A stretch of 64,000 nucleotides of DNA, taken from the NCBI GenBank assembly GCA_900542945.1, contig UQPI01000002.1, positions 10,043 to 74,042 on the forward strand, in the 5' to 3' direction. This stretch comes from an uncultured Collinsella sp. GTDB taxonomy: Bacteria > Actinomycetota > Coriobacteriia > Coriobacteriales > Coriobacteriaceae. Under the pieces are notes generated by a model. The model was not told the origin of the DNA and made no database searches. It saw only the letters and a program-made list of their open reading frames with translations. This document shows positions 26,051 through 33,593 of the stretch, piece by piece; position 1 is the first letter of the stretch, and each line of letters begins with the position of its first letter. A program made the translations under genes and the position numbers.

Positions 26051-26106
26051 CTATTTAACGGTGAACGGCGAAGCCATCCATAAAGGGCTCCGCCGTTCAC
26101 AAATAG
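26051..26106. repeat. Long imperfect inverted repeat between WYL gene and EcoRV-like gene
   Basis: GTGAACGGCG (26061-26070) pairs with CGCCGTTCAC (26091-26100); the stem continues inwards with AGCC/GGCT and outwards with CTATTT/AAATAG. It lies in the 317-bp gap between the divergent WYL and restriction genes. It could be an operator for both or an RNA hairpin. The rest of the gap shows no gene. Confidence 0.45.
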
Positions 26107-26301
26107 ATTAGCACAACTCGTATACGACGTAATGACTGTTAGGGCGCACTCGCAGCAAACTTGAATCACCTTGATTGGCAACCTCGAGCAGAGCCGAAGG
26201 CGACCGAATGCATCCTTGTTTTTATTCATTGGCGAGCTACAATCAACGCAAACCGACCCATCGATATTTCTCTGCAGGCATCGATTGAAATAGAGACAAC
26301 A

Positions 26302-27135
26302 ATGTTTGATTTAATTAGCGAATTCAATAAAACTGTAGCCGAGCATAATGTCGATTGGGTTGCTAAGGGATTTGCTTTTCGCGACGAAACCATCTATCCA
26401 ATCGGATATGACACGAAACTGCTCGGAAGAATTTTCGAGATGCTTACCGAGCCGTTGCTCAAGGAGATTGCCGACGACTTCGGGTTTACGCTAACGACCC
26501 CAGACAAACAAAACTACTATCCGGACTTTGTACTAACCCCTCAAAACGAAGAGGGGAATCGAATTGCTGTCGATGTCAAATCAACTTATCGAAAGCACCT
26601 AAAGAGAGGAGGCATTGCTCCATATAAATTTACACTTGGATCATATGCATCTTTTCTGCGCGATGGGAGGAAGAACATCCTCTATCCCTATAATCAGTTC
26701 TGCAAACACTACGTAATCGGATTCGTCTACGACCGAAACGACGAAATAGAGAGCGCACGTCCCTGCTACCCCCTTAACCAATTAAAAGAAATACCCGAAC
26801 CCTACAGCAATGTTGAATTCTTTATTCAAGAGAAATACCGCATTTCAGACTTCACCACCGGTAGCGGCAATACCGAAAATATCGGAACTATTTCCTCGAA
26901 TTCAATCAGCCCATTCACTCAGGGTTCAGGGCCTTTTTCAAAGATGGGGAACGATGCATTCGAACTTTATTGGCGAAACTATCCAAAATATACAGCGAAA
27001 GAAAAGAGTTACACCGACTTTCAGGGATTCAGAAGATGGGTCGAAACAAACGTTATTGAAATTGATTCAAGCCTACGCGATCGAATTCTCTCCTATGGCG
27101 ATGTCGTCAACGACAGCCGGGGCGACAGAAAGTAA
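26302..27135 (+). CDS. Type II restriction endonuclease, EcoRV family
   Basis: A 277-aa protein (EcoRV has 245) starting MFDLISEFNKTVAEHNVDW. It follows EcoRV along its length: IYPIGYDTKLLGRIFEML (with the Glu equal to E45), KQNYYPDFVL (D74 equivalent), IAVDVKSTY (D90 and K92 equivalents of the PD-(D/E)xK centre), FTLGSYASFLR, IPEPYSNVEFFIQEKY, and the recognition loop GSGNTENIG that matches EcoRV residues about 182-189 (SGNTTNIG). It therefore probably cuts GATATC. It is convergent with the partner methylase at 27260-28093. The ribosome site is weak (AGAGAC). The gene is AT-rich relative to the core genes, suggesting transfer. Confidence 0.92.
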   Translation: MFDLISEFNKTVAEHNVDWVAKGFAFRDETIYPIGYDTKLLGRIFEMLTEPLLKEIADDFGFTLTTPDKQNYYPDFVLTPQNEEGNRIAVDVKSTYRKHLKRGGIAPYKFTLGSYASFLRDGRKNILYPYNQFCKHYVIGFVYDRNDEIESARPCYPLNQLKEIPEPYSNVEFFIQEKYRISDFTTGSGNTENIGTISSNSISPFTQGSGPFSKMGNDAFELYWRNYPKYTAKEKSYTDFQGFRRWVETNVIEIDSSLRDRILSYGDVVNDSRGDRK

Positions 27136-27259
27136 CGGCTATTAGGAGAAAAGTGGACGAAGGAAAGGGAAACACGAGATTAAAGGTGGACTAGGGGACG
27201 TTATTCCATCTACTTCTATATCATCATTTCCAGCACATGAACCAAGTAAGAGTTATTTC

Positions 27260-28093
27260 TTAGGCCTTCACGAGAAGCGCTTCGATCATTGAATTGCGTA
27301 AGCTCTGCTTCGAGCCGACGTGATAAAAATGGGAGAATTCAAAGCACTCAAAATCACTCCAACAGTTTTCAATATGCTCATTCACCCTGTACTTATTCTC
27401 TTTCCACATGGAAAGATAGACATCCGCCTGAGTCGCATGAGCAGCATCAGCCAGAGCAACAGCTTCAGACTCTGGCCATTCACCCACATAATTTGTATCG
27501 CGGCCGATATAAGGAGGGTCGAGATAAACACAGTCGCCTTTTCTTGGCGCCCGCATAATCTCTTTCCAATCGCAAGATTTGAACTCCCAGTCTTTGCCTT
27601 CCATGGCAGCCTGCACCCTATCAATCTGATTGCATATCTTAGTTATATACGACCTGGAAAAACGCTCGGGCTTCTTGCAAAATGGAACGTTAAACATCCC
27701 GCTCCTATTGAAACGCATAACGCCGTTAAAACAGGACCTATTTAAGAAGATAAAGTCATACGGTGAATGACTTGTATTGAATCTGTCCCTTACCTCGTAG
27801 TAGTATTCCGCTCCACCAGTACGCAACATCACAGATTCGCGTTCAAGGTATTCCCGCATAGACTCTGATGTTATTTCATGCCGCTGCACGCTTCTATAAA
27901 AATCAATAATGTGTTGATTGCGATCACCGACCACCGCTCTCTGTGGACAAACGTTAAATAGCACAACCCCGCTCCCCAAAAACGGCTCGTACCATATCCC
28001 CTGCTGCTTATCCCAGTTTATTGTCTCCTCAATGAAGGGGACTAGCTTCGTTTTAATTCCCTGGCATTTAATGGGGGGAACAATTACCGACAT
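27260..28093 (-). CDS. Adenine-N6 DNA methyltransferase, M.EcoRV family (Dam-like)
   Basis: A 277-aa partner methylase of the restriction enzyme. Motifs: PPIKCQGIKTKLVPFI (motif X), YEPFLGSGVVLFNV (motif I, SAM binding), YYYEVRDRFN, FLFLNRSCFNG-type block, FNVPFCKKPERF, and catalytic VYLDPPYIGRDTNY (motif IV, DPPY). The near identity of these blocks to M.EcoRV predicts methylation of the first adenine in GATATC. GGAGGTTTG precedes the ATG; an adjacent TTG three bases upstream is possible. The genes are tail-to-tail with a 124-bp gap, whereas I recall the E. coli pair as divergent. Confidence 0.92.
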   Translation of the reverse strand: MSVIVPPIKCQGIKTKLVPFIEETINWDKQQGIWYEPFLGSGVVLFNVCPQRAVVGDRNQHIIDFYRSVQRHEITSESMREYLERESVMLRTGGAEYYYEVRDRFNTSHSPYDFIFLNRSCFNGVMRFNRSGMFNVPFCKKPERFSRSYITKICNQIDRVQAAMEGKDWEFKSCDWKEIMRAPRKGDCVYLDPPYIGRDTNYVGEWPESEAVALADAAHATQADVYLSMWKENKYRVNEHIENCWSDFECFEFSHFYHVGSKQSLRNSMIEALLVKA

Positions 28094-28388
28094 CAAACCT
28101 CCGATGCGCCGTCCATGTTCAGACTCAAGGATTTTAGTTTAGACGCTAGCTGGGACACAACACACGTTGCGCACATCAATATCCCTTTCCTCAACCCAAG
28201 AATCGGCAGCGAAGCATGGCACGCACCCCCATATCCATCGTTAAGCCAAATAAAGCCAATACTCTTCGAAAATCATTCCTAATAATTAATAACGACCCTC
28301 AAATACTAAAAATGTCTCCGGATAACGAGGACGCTTAAGCAACGTCTTAACAACAATCGCTTTCAACTCGGGCTTTCCATACGGACCC
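28094..28388. other. Intergenic region, no gene seen
   Basis: A 295-bp AT-rich spacer upstream of the M.EcoRV-like gene and downstream of the HNH gene. It should contain the methylase promoter. I see no open frame with a ribosome site and no strong hairpin. Confidence 0.4.
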
Positions 28389-29165
28389 CTACCCCTTAAA
28401 CACCATATCGTTGTGATATTCAATAAACTCAGCTCTTGGGGCGAATCGTTTCGGAAGCGTAATCGGCTCTCCGTTGTAGCGCCACAAGTACTCGTCCTCA
28501 GGAGTTTCGTGCTCGACCACGCTAGACACCACTATCTTTAGGTCCTTCGTAATGGTGATTAGTCCCCGGTCGAACGCTTTATCGTGCAATGCGTTCAAAA
28601 GCAAGCCGTTGTCGGGCGCGAGTCGCTCCGTCTTTGGATCAGAGACTTTCCAGGGCTTGATATGGCTAGCAACCAACAGAGCCTTGTTCGTTAGCCCCGT
28701 CAAGCAGCATCTTGAATCGTAATTGACGAGCAGGGTATTTCGAAAGAACTCCTGGTTCACCCGCATCGAAACAATTGCCTCGCGCTCCTTGCCCTCTGGC
28801 AAATCAAAGCCGATCGTCTCTTTCAGCTCATCACTTAGCGGTTCTTTAAAATCGAAACGGTTGAGGAAAACATCAGTCGCCTCCTCGACAAGCTCATCAC
28901 CAGCAGAGGAATACTCAGCCCAAACCATCTTGTCCATTTTGCTTGCATGGGTCATTCCAACCTTGCCGCGAGCACGTCGACGCTCATCGAATGATGCAAG
29001 GTTCCAGATTTTTAGAGCAACCGCGCCCGGCGTTCTGCCAATGGCCTTAGCTAGCGCCTGGACATCCTCGTTTGTATCATCAACCTTTTTCGATGGTAGG
29101 GCGAGGTACAGAAACAGAGCCGCAAGGGTTTCTTCCCTCGACCATTTGCTTCCACGACCAGCCAT
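28389..29165 (-). CDS. HNH endonuclease
   Basis: A 258-aa protein; the ATG follows GAGGAGCAATC. The N-terminal 90 residues (REETLAALFLYLALPSKKV, then AIGRTPGAVALKIWNLASFD) look like a small DNA-binding domain. The C-terminal half is an HNH nuclease of the HNH_2 type: CCLTGLTNKALLVASHIKPW, then DNGLLLNALHDKAFDRG, giving His, Asn and His in order. It is the last gene of the minus-strand operon with the TraG-like ATPase and the ClpP-like protease. It may be a DNA-cutting effector or a modification-dependent nuclease; specificity is unknown. Confidence 0.85.
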   Translation of the reverse strand: MAGRGSKWSREETLAALFLYLALPSKKVDDTNEDVQALAKAIGRTPGAVALKIWNLASFDERRRARGKVGMTHASKMDKMVWAEYSSAGDELVEEATDVFLNRFDFKEPLSDELKETIGFDLPEGKEREAIVSMRVNQEFFRNTLLVNYDSRCCLTGLTNKALLVASHIKPWKVSDPKTERLAPDNGLLLNALHDKAFDRGLITITKDLKIVVSSVVEHETPEDEYLWRYNGEPITLPKRFAPRAEFIEYHNDMVFKG

Positions 29166-29243
29166 GATTGCTCCTCGCCCGCGCACCGCTCACGTAATAG
29201 GTCCAGGATAATCCCGCGGGGGACCGCGGCCGCCGCCTTTTTC

Positions 29244-30071
29244 TCATTCGTCGGTGAATGATTGAAACAACGGCACCTCCCTGCGCTCCTCATACCCTCG
29301 CTCAAGTTTCTTCCCAAGCTCGGCAGCGCAGCGCTTCGTTTCCTTAGAAAACAGGTCATCGATAGCCCTGTCGATTCGCGTGCAAGTCTGCCGGTGCTCG
29401 TTCTTCCAGGGCAGGTTGAGTCCCAAACTCGCATCCCAATAGCCGCCGAGTTTGGCGTTGATCACTTCCTCGGGATACAGCACGTCGCGGCGAATCCCTT
29501 CGATCGCCTCGTCCTCGTCCATATCACAGGCTGTCTCGCCCTGCACGAGGCACTTGCGCAGCTCCTTTTGCGCCCGGATGCTGTTCAGCATGCGAACGCA
29601 CACCACGGCCAAAAAGCGGTAGCGCTCGCACAGGTCCCACTCGCCGCCGAGCCATACGCGATAGCCCAGCATTTCGCTCGCGGACTCATCATCCATCAAG
29701 ATCAATTCCCACGGACGTACTTTGGCGAGCACATCCTCACCTAGCATTTGAACGCCGCCGCGTGTAAAGATGCACGGCTCCACGTCGTAATAGCCAAAGC
29801 CGTGGCCTGCACCACGACGATTGATGACGTGCTTGGGCAGCAGGACGATATTGTCGCTGGGCTCGGGGTCAACCTTGCGCAGCTTTTTGACCTTGCGGCG
29901 GGCGCGCTTTAAGCTGCGCTCGTTATCGACACGGCCGCGGCCGTCCGGCTTGCCGCCGTATCGCAGGGCAACCTCGCGCGCCAGGATCTTTGTGTCCGCA
30001 GCGCACAGCAGGTCGCTCACGGTGGGCAGGTCTTCCCACTCAATGCCGTCGACATCCCAAATCCTGCTCAT
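29244..30071 (-). CDS. Hypothetical protein in the ClpP/TraG-like operon
   Basis: A 275-aa soluble protein starting MSRIWDVDGIEWEDLP behind AAGAGG. It has a basic stretch (ERSLKRARRKVKKLRK, about residues 50-65) that could bind nucleic acid, a central LPKHVINRRGAGHGFGYYDVEP segment split by Gly residues, and a charged helical C-terminus. No catalytic motif is recognised. It sits between the HNH gene (78 bp away) and the ClpP-like gene (74 bp away), which suggests a shared function. Confidence 0.65.
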   Translation of the reverse strand: MSRIWDVDGIEWEDLPTVSDLLCAADTKILAREVALRYGGKPDGRGRVDNERSLKRARRKVKKLRKVDPEPSDNIVLLPKHVINRRGAGHGFGYYDVEPCIFTRGGVQMLGEDVLAKVRPWELILMDDESASEMLGYRVWLGGEWDLCERYRFLAVVCVRMLNSIRAQKELRKCLVQGETACDMDEDEAIEGIRRDVLYPEEVINAKLGGYWDASLGLNLPWKNEHRQTCTRIDRAIDDLFSKETKRCAAELGKKLERGYEERREVPLFQSFTDE

Positions 30072-30145
30072 GTTCAACCTCTTTCTGGCCGTTAAACTAC
30101 GCGATCGTTCGCCCCGCTCTATATGCCCACAAGACATGAGCCCCG

Positions 30146-30748
30146 CTAGAGCGCCTTCTTACTCGGAGCAATCGCCTCGTCCACCAGACCCAACTCCAGA
30201 GCGCGCCTGGCGTTGCACCAGCAGTCGCGCTCGGTGAGCTCGTGGAACTCCTGGGCGCTCAGGTTGCCATGCTCGGCCAGCAGCTCGTCCAGCTCGGCGC
30301 GCATGGCCGCCGTGTGCTGGGCCACGATCTCGATATCGGTCTGCTGCGCCATGCCCGTGCCGCCCATCAACTGGTGGATGAGCACTTGCGTGTGGCGGTA
30401 TACCTGGCGGTGGTCGCCGCAGGCCAAGATCACCGCGGCCATCGAGGCCACGACGCCCTCGCCCACCGTGATCACGGGGCAGTCGAGCGACTGCATGGTG
30501 TCGATGAGCGCCAGCCCCGCCGTAACGCTACCGCCCGGGCTGTTGATGATGAGGGTGATGGGCTCGGTGGCGCTCTGATGCTCCAACACCAGCATGGACT
30601 TAATAAGGCCATTGCAGGTCACATCGTTGACCTCGCCTTCCAGCAGCAGCACGCGGCTGTTAAGCAGCTCACTTGCCATATCGACGGCGGCAACGCGACC
30701 GTCCTTGGACTTCTTGATAATGCTAGGCTCACGATACATAACGGACAT
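30146..30748 (-). CDS. ClpP-like serine protease
   Basis: A 200-aa protein close to ClpP in length. It contains LIINSPGGSVTAGLALIDTM (SPGG, about residues 69-72), the nucleophile in GVVASMAAVILACG, the His in LIHQLMGG and the Asp in ELTERDCW, so the Ser-His-Asp triad is complete. No N-terminal signal is seen. A true housekeeping clpP normally neighbours clpX or tig; here the neighbours are a TraG-like ATPase and an HNH nuclease, so this is an accessory paralogue. The island also encodes a ClpX-like unfoldase with a docking loop (13233-15002), its likely partner; it could instead join the cell's own ClpP ring. Confidence 0.88.
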   Translation of the reverse strand: MSVMYREPSIIKKSKDGRVAAVDMASELLNSRVLLLEGEVNDVTCNGLIKSMLVLEHQSATEPITLIINSPGGSVTAGLALIDTMQSLDCPVITVGEGVVASMAAVILACGDHRQVYRHTQVLIHQLMGGTGMAQQTDIEIVAQHTAAMRAELDELLAEHGNLSAQEFHELTERDCWCNARRALELGLVDEAIAPSKKAL

Positions 30749-30783
30749 GGTAATTCCCTTCTAAACGGAATCGGTAAGGAAGT

Positions 30784-30825
30784 AAAACGAGGCCGCACGG
30801 CTAGCGGCCAATGGAAGCCGTGCGG
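30784..30825 (-). terminator. Hairpin terminator or attenuator between TraG-like and ClpP-like genes
   Basis: On the minus strand CCGCACGGCT and AGCCGTGCGG pair (30793-30802 with 30816-30825) around a 13-base loop, followed by CCTCGTTTTAC. It lies after the TraG-like stop and before the ClpP-like start and may reduce read-through. Confidence 0.6.
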
Positions 30826-30862
30826 TCAAATAGGCAAGATGGAGCGCGCGAAGCTGCAAGGA

Positions 30863-32347
30863 CTAATCCCTCAGCCACTTGGCCGCATTGGGATGGTCGC
30901 CGCAAAAATACTTCTTGGCACGGAAGGGGCGCATGCCGGTTACTTTGACCAGGCAGTCGGTACGCGGCATAAGCCCCACCTCGCCCGGGGTTATCACGCA
31001 ACCGCGCACATCGACGGCAGTACGCTCGGCGCCCACGTAATTGGTGCCCAGAACCGACTCGCCGCACAGATTGCTTATGTACTCCTGTGTCGCGATGTTG
31101 CTGCCGCCGCCCATATAGATCAAGCTGTCGCAGTTATCGAGGATGGTAAGCGCTGCGGATTTGCCGTACGCACCATCGAGCTGACTCAGCGATTGCGCGC
31201 ACATCAAAAAGCTAATGCCACGGCTGCGCACGGTCGCAATACTCCGCTCAAAATCGGGAATGCGGCCCACGTTGGGAAACTCATCCAGAATAAACTGCAC
31301 GTGGCGCTGCAAATGCCCGCTGGGGTTGGAATCAGCGCGGCGCTGGGCCAGGTTAAACAGCTGCTTAAGGGCAACGTTCGCAAGCCATGCATTGGTCGAG
31401 TCGTTGTCGCTCACCTTAAGATCGATTACGCGCTTGCCCTCGTCGATACGGTCGAGGCGCATCTCGTCTTTCTCAAAGACGCGCATGAGCTGGGGGGTCT
31501 TAAGCCGCGAGATGGTCGCGTTAAGCGTGATCAGAATGCTCTTAAGCGTTCTATCGGCTGCCCCGCGAAAATCACGATACTGTTCAACGCCATACAGGTC
31601 CGCGTTCGCAGAATCATACTTGCCAAGAAATTCCTTGGACTCCACCTGCTCCACAAGGTGATCCAGCGGAAATCGTCCCTCGCCATCTCCCGTAACCTTG
31701 ATGAGTGCCGCCAGCTTAAAGACGTTGTTCATCTTAAGATAGCGTCGCGGAGCTGCGGGATCCCCGTCCGGCGCAAATGTGCCGGCAAGGCACTCTAAGA
31801 GGAACAGGATTCCAATAATCGCTCGAAGTAGCAGATCGCTCGCATTGTCCCAAAACGGATCGTCCCTAAAGCTACGCCTGTCAGGATCGACCCCCTCCAT
31901 GATTGACGCCACTGTGGTGGGGATATCCTCGACATCCATCACGTAGCGCAAAGGATCGTACCCGGACGACTGCTCGGGATTGATGGTGTCGAGAACCGTT
32001 ACCTCGTAGCCGTCCTCCTCGAAGCCCTTCCCCGTACGGCGCAGCAGCTCGCCCTTGGTGTCCGTGACCACATAGCAGCACTCGTGGTGATTGAGCAGGT
32101 TGGGCAAAATGAAACTCGCCGTTTTGCCGCTGCCGGTACCGCCAAAGGCAAACACATTGTTGGACACGCTCGTCTCCCAGTGCTTGTCGCCCTCGTAGAA
32201 AGCCACCGTGGCACCTTGCGCCAAGATCACATCGCGCTGCTCATCGCCGGATGACAGCGTCTGCATTTCCTCCTTGGTCGCCCACTTCTTGGTCTGATAC
32301 TCCGTTTGCTGCGCGGCCTCGTAGCCGTACATCTTAATGACCGACAT
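30863..32347 (-). CDS. Soluble VirD4/TraG-like ATPase
   Basis: A 494-aa protein starting MSVIKMYGYEAAQQ behind AAAGGGG. It has the coupling-protein ATPase core: Walker A GGTGSGKT (69-76), VTDTKGELLRRTG, Walker B FILDEFPNVGRIPDF (about residue 340), RSRGISFLMCAQSLSQLD, and ILDNCDSLIYMGGGS. The N-terminal membrane segments of conjugative VirD4/TraG are missing, so it is predicted soluble. No relaxase or other type IV secretion gene is found nearby. It may be a DNA-translocating motor used in defence, or a relic of a mobile element. It follows the 305-aa gene and precedes the ClpP-like gene in one operon. Confidence 0.8.
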   Translation of the reverse strand: MSVIKMYGYEAAQQTEYQTKKWATKEEMQTLSSGDEQRDVILAQGATVAFYEGDKHWETSVSNNVFAFGGTGSGKTASFILPNLLNHHECCYVVTDTKGELLRRTGKGFEEDGYEVTVLDTINPEQSSGYDPLRYVMDVEDIPTTVASIMEGVDPDRRSFRDDPFWDNASDLLLRAIIGILFLLECLAGTFAPDGDPAAPRRYLKMNNVFKLAALIKVTGDGEGRFPLDHLVEQVESKEFLGKYDSANADLYGVEQYRDFRGAADRTLKSILITLNATISRLKTPQLMRVFEKDEMRLDRIDEGKRVIDLKVSDNDSTNAWLANVALKQLFNLAQRRADSNPSGHLQRHVQFILDEFPNVGRIPDFERSIATVRSRGISFLMCAQSLSQLDGAYGKSAALTILDNCDSLIYMGGGSNIATQEYISNLCGESVLGTNYVGAERTAVDVRGCVITPGEVGLMPRTDCLVKVTGMRPFRAKKYFCGDHPNAAKWLRD

Positions 32348-32385
32348 TGCACGGCCCCTTTCTTGTCGATAGTTCTGCGTGATTG

Positions 32386-33303
32386 CTAGGAAATACGGTC
32401 GACGTCTGCGCCCTCCTTGGGGCTCGTCGCACACGGCAACTTGACCGCACCGTCAATCAGACGCTCGGTTTGCGCCACATAGCTCTCGCGCGCCGCGATT
32501 GAGACTGACCCGTCGCGCAGATATGCAAGCAATGCATCAATCATCAGCTTGTCGAGCAGGTCATACTCTTTGGCCTGAGCGAAGTTGAGGGTGTAGCGGT
32601 CCTGGAGCTCCCGTACCTTAGTTGCCAAATCGATTTCCATCTTTTCCTCCATGCAATAAAAGTTCTCCCGATTGTCCGAAAGAGCCTCAAACGGGCGTTT
32701 GACGCATAGCTCAAAGTTGAAACGCGGACTGGTATCGAATACGTGTCTCTGCACCTTGAGATAGCGCTTATAAAACATGACGGCATCGTCCTCGTCCGCC
32801 GTAAAACCGCGCGAGCCATCGCGATGCACGTGGTCGCAGGGTCTTTTGTAGTCAATGCTTCGCACAAAGCGAGACAGAATATATCCACCTTGTTCAGACG
32901 AGTACTTCATACCTGTCGTAACCTGCTCGAACATGCGCACACCGCTCGACTTAAAGCGCGGATTGCTTCCGTGCTCAAACATGCCAATTAAGATGGCCAT
33001 GCAGTGCGCGCAGTTATCGCGCTGGGGAAAATACAGCGACAACAAAGCGAGCGACGCTGCGGCCAAAAGCTCGCGGGCCTCGTGCACATCGTCTCGATAC
33101 TGCTCGGGCACCAGCCCGGGAATATCGGGCGAGTGCTTTTCCAGCACGTCAACGAGTGCCTTGGCCAAGCGCTCGGTATCCTGCTCGCCGCAGTACGGAT
33201 ACGGAAACGGCATCTCTGCCTTCCCGTTCTTTTTGCACATGCTGCGGAGATCTTCGTCGATCGTGTTGAGGAACACCTCGTAAATGCTGTCTTCATTCTT
33301 CAT
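32386..33303 (-). CDS. Hypothetical protein, first gene of the TraG-like/ClpP operon
   Basis: A 305-aa soluble protein starting MKNEDSIYEVFLNTIDED behind AGGAAGAAG. It is mainly helical, with clustered Cys/His residues (MPFPYPYCGEQD, DNCAHCMAILIGMFEHG, RPCDHVHRDG) that might bind metal. It ends 39 bp before the TraG-like gene, so it is probably co-transcribed and could be its accessory subunit. No family is recognised. Confidence 0.65.
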   Translation of the reverse strand: MKNEDSIYEVFLNTIDEDLRSMCKKNGKAEMPFPYPYCGEQDTERLAKALVDVLEKHSPDIPGLVPEQYRDDVHEARELLAAASLALLSLYFPQRDNCAHCMAILIGMFEHGSNPRFKSSGVRMFEQVTTGMKYSSEQGGYILSRFVRSIDYKRPCDHVHRDGSRGFTADEDDAVMFYKRYLKVQRHVFDTSPRFNFELCVKRPFEALSDNRENFYCMEEKMEIDLATKVRELQDRYTLNFAQAKEYDLLDKLMIDALLAYLRDGSVSIAARESYVAQTERLIDGAVKLPCATSPKEGADVDRIS

Positions 33304-33593
33304 GAATGCTTCTTCCTATCCGGTTGCGGATGTTTGTCGATAAGTCTGTTCTATGTTTTAGAATGGTCTGAGGCATGGACGATGACAATCGACCTAACCT
33401 GTAGCTTCGTTAGTGAAATCACCCTGCTTGATAGCGCAGTTTACCTAAAGGCTGTGTAGCGATTGCATCAAGCAGTTTGTATTGAGTTGGTTTTGGATTA
33501 CTTCGAGAATAGCACAGTGCTCTGTTCTCGTCATTAGAAATTATCAAAATTTTCTGCTAATATATAACCCACTAAGAAGAAAGGGCTCTATAC
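33304..33593. promoter_or_regulatory. Divergent promoter region of the second island operon
   Basis: A 290-bp AT-rich region between the 305-aa gene (left) and the methylase-like gene (right). On the plus strand TTAGAA and TAATAT lie 18 bp apart (about 33535-33564), a reasonable -35/-10 pair for the gene at 33594. No coding frame is seen inside. Confidence 0.4.
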
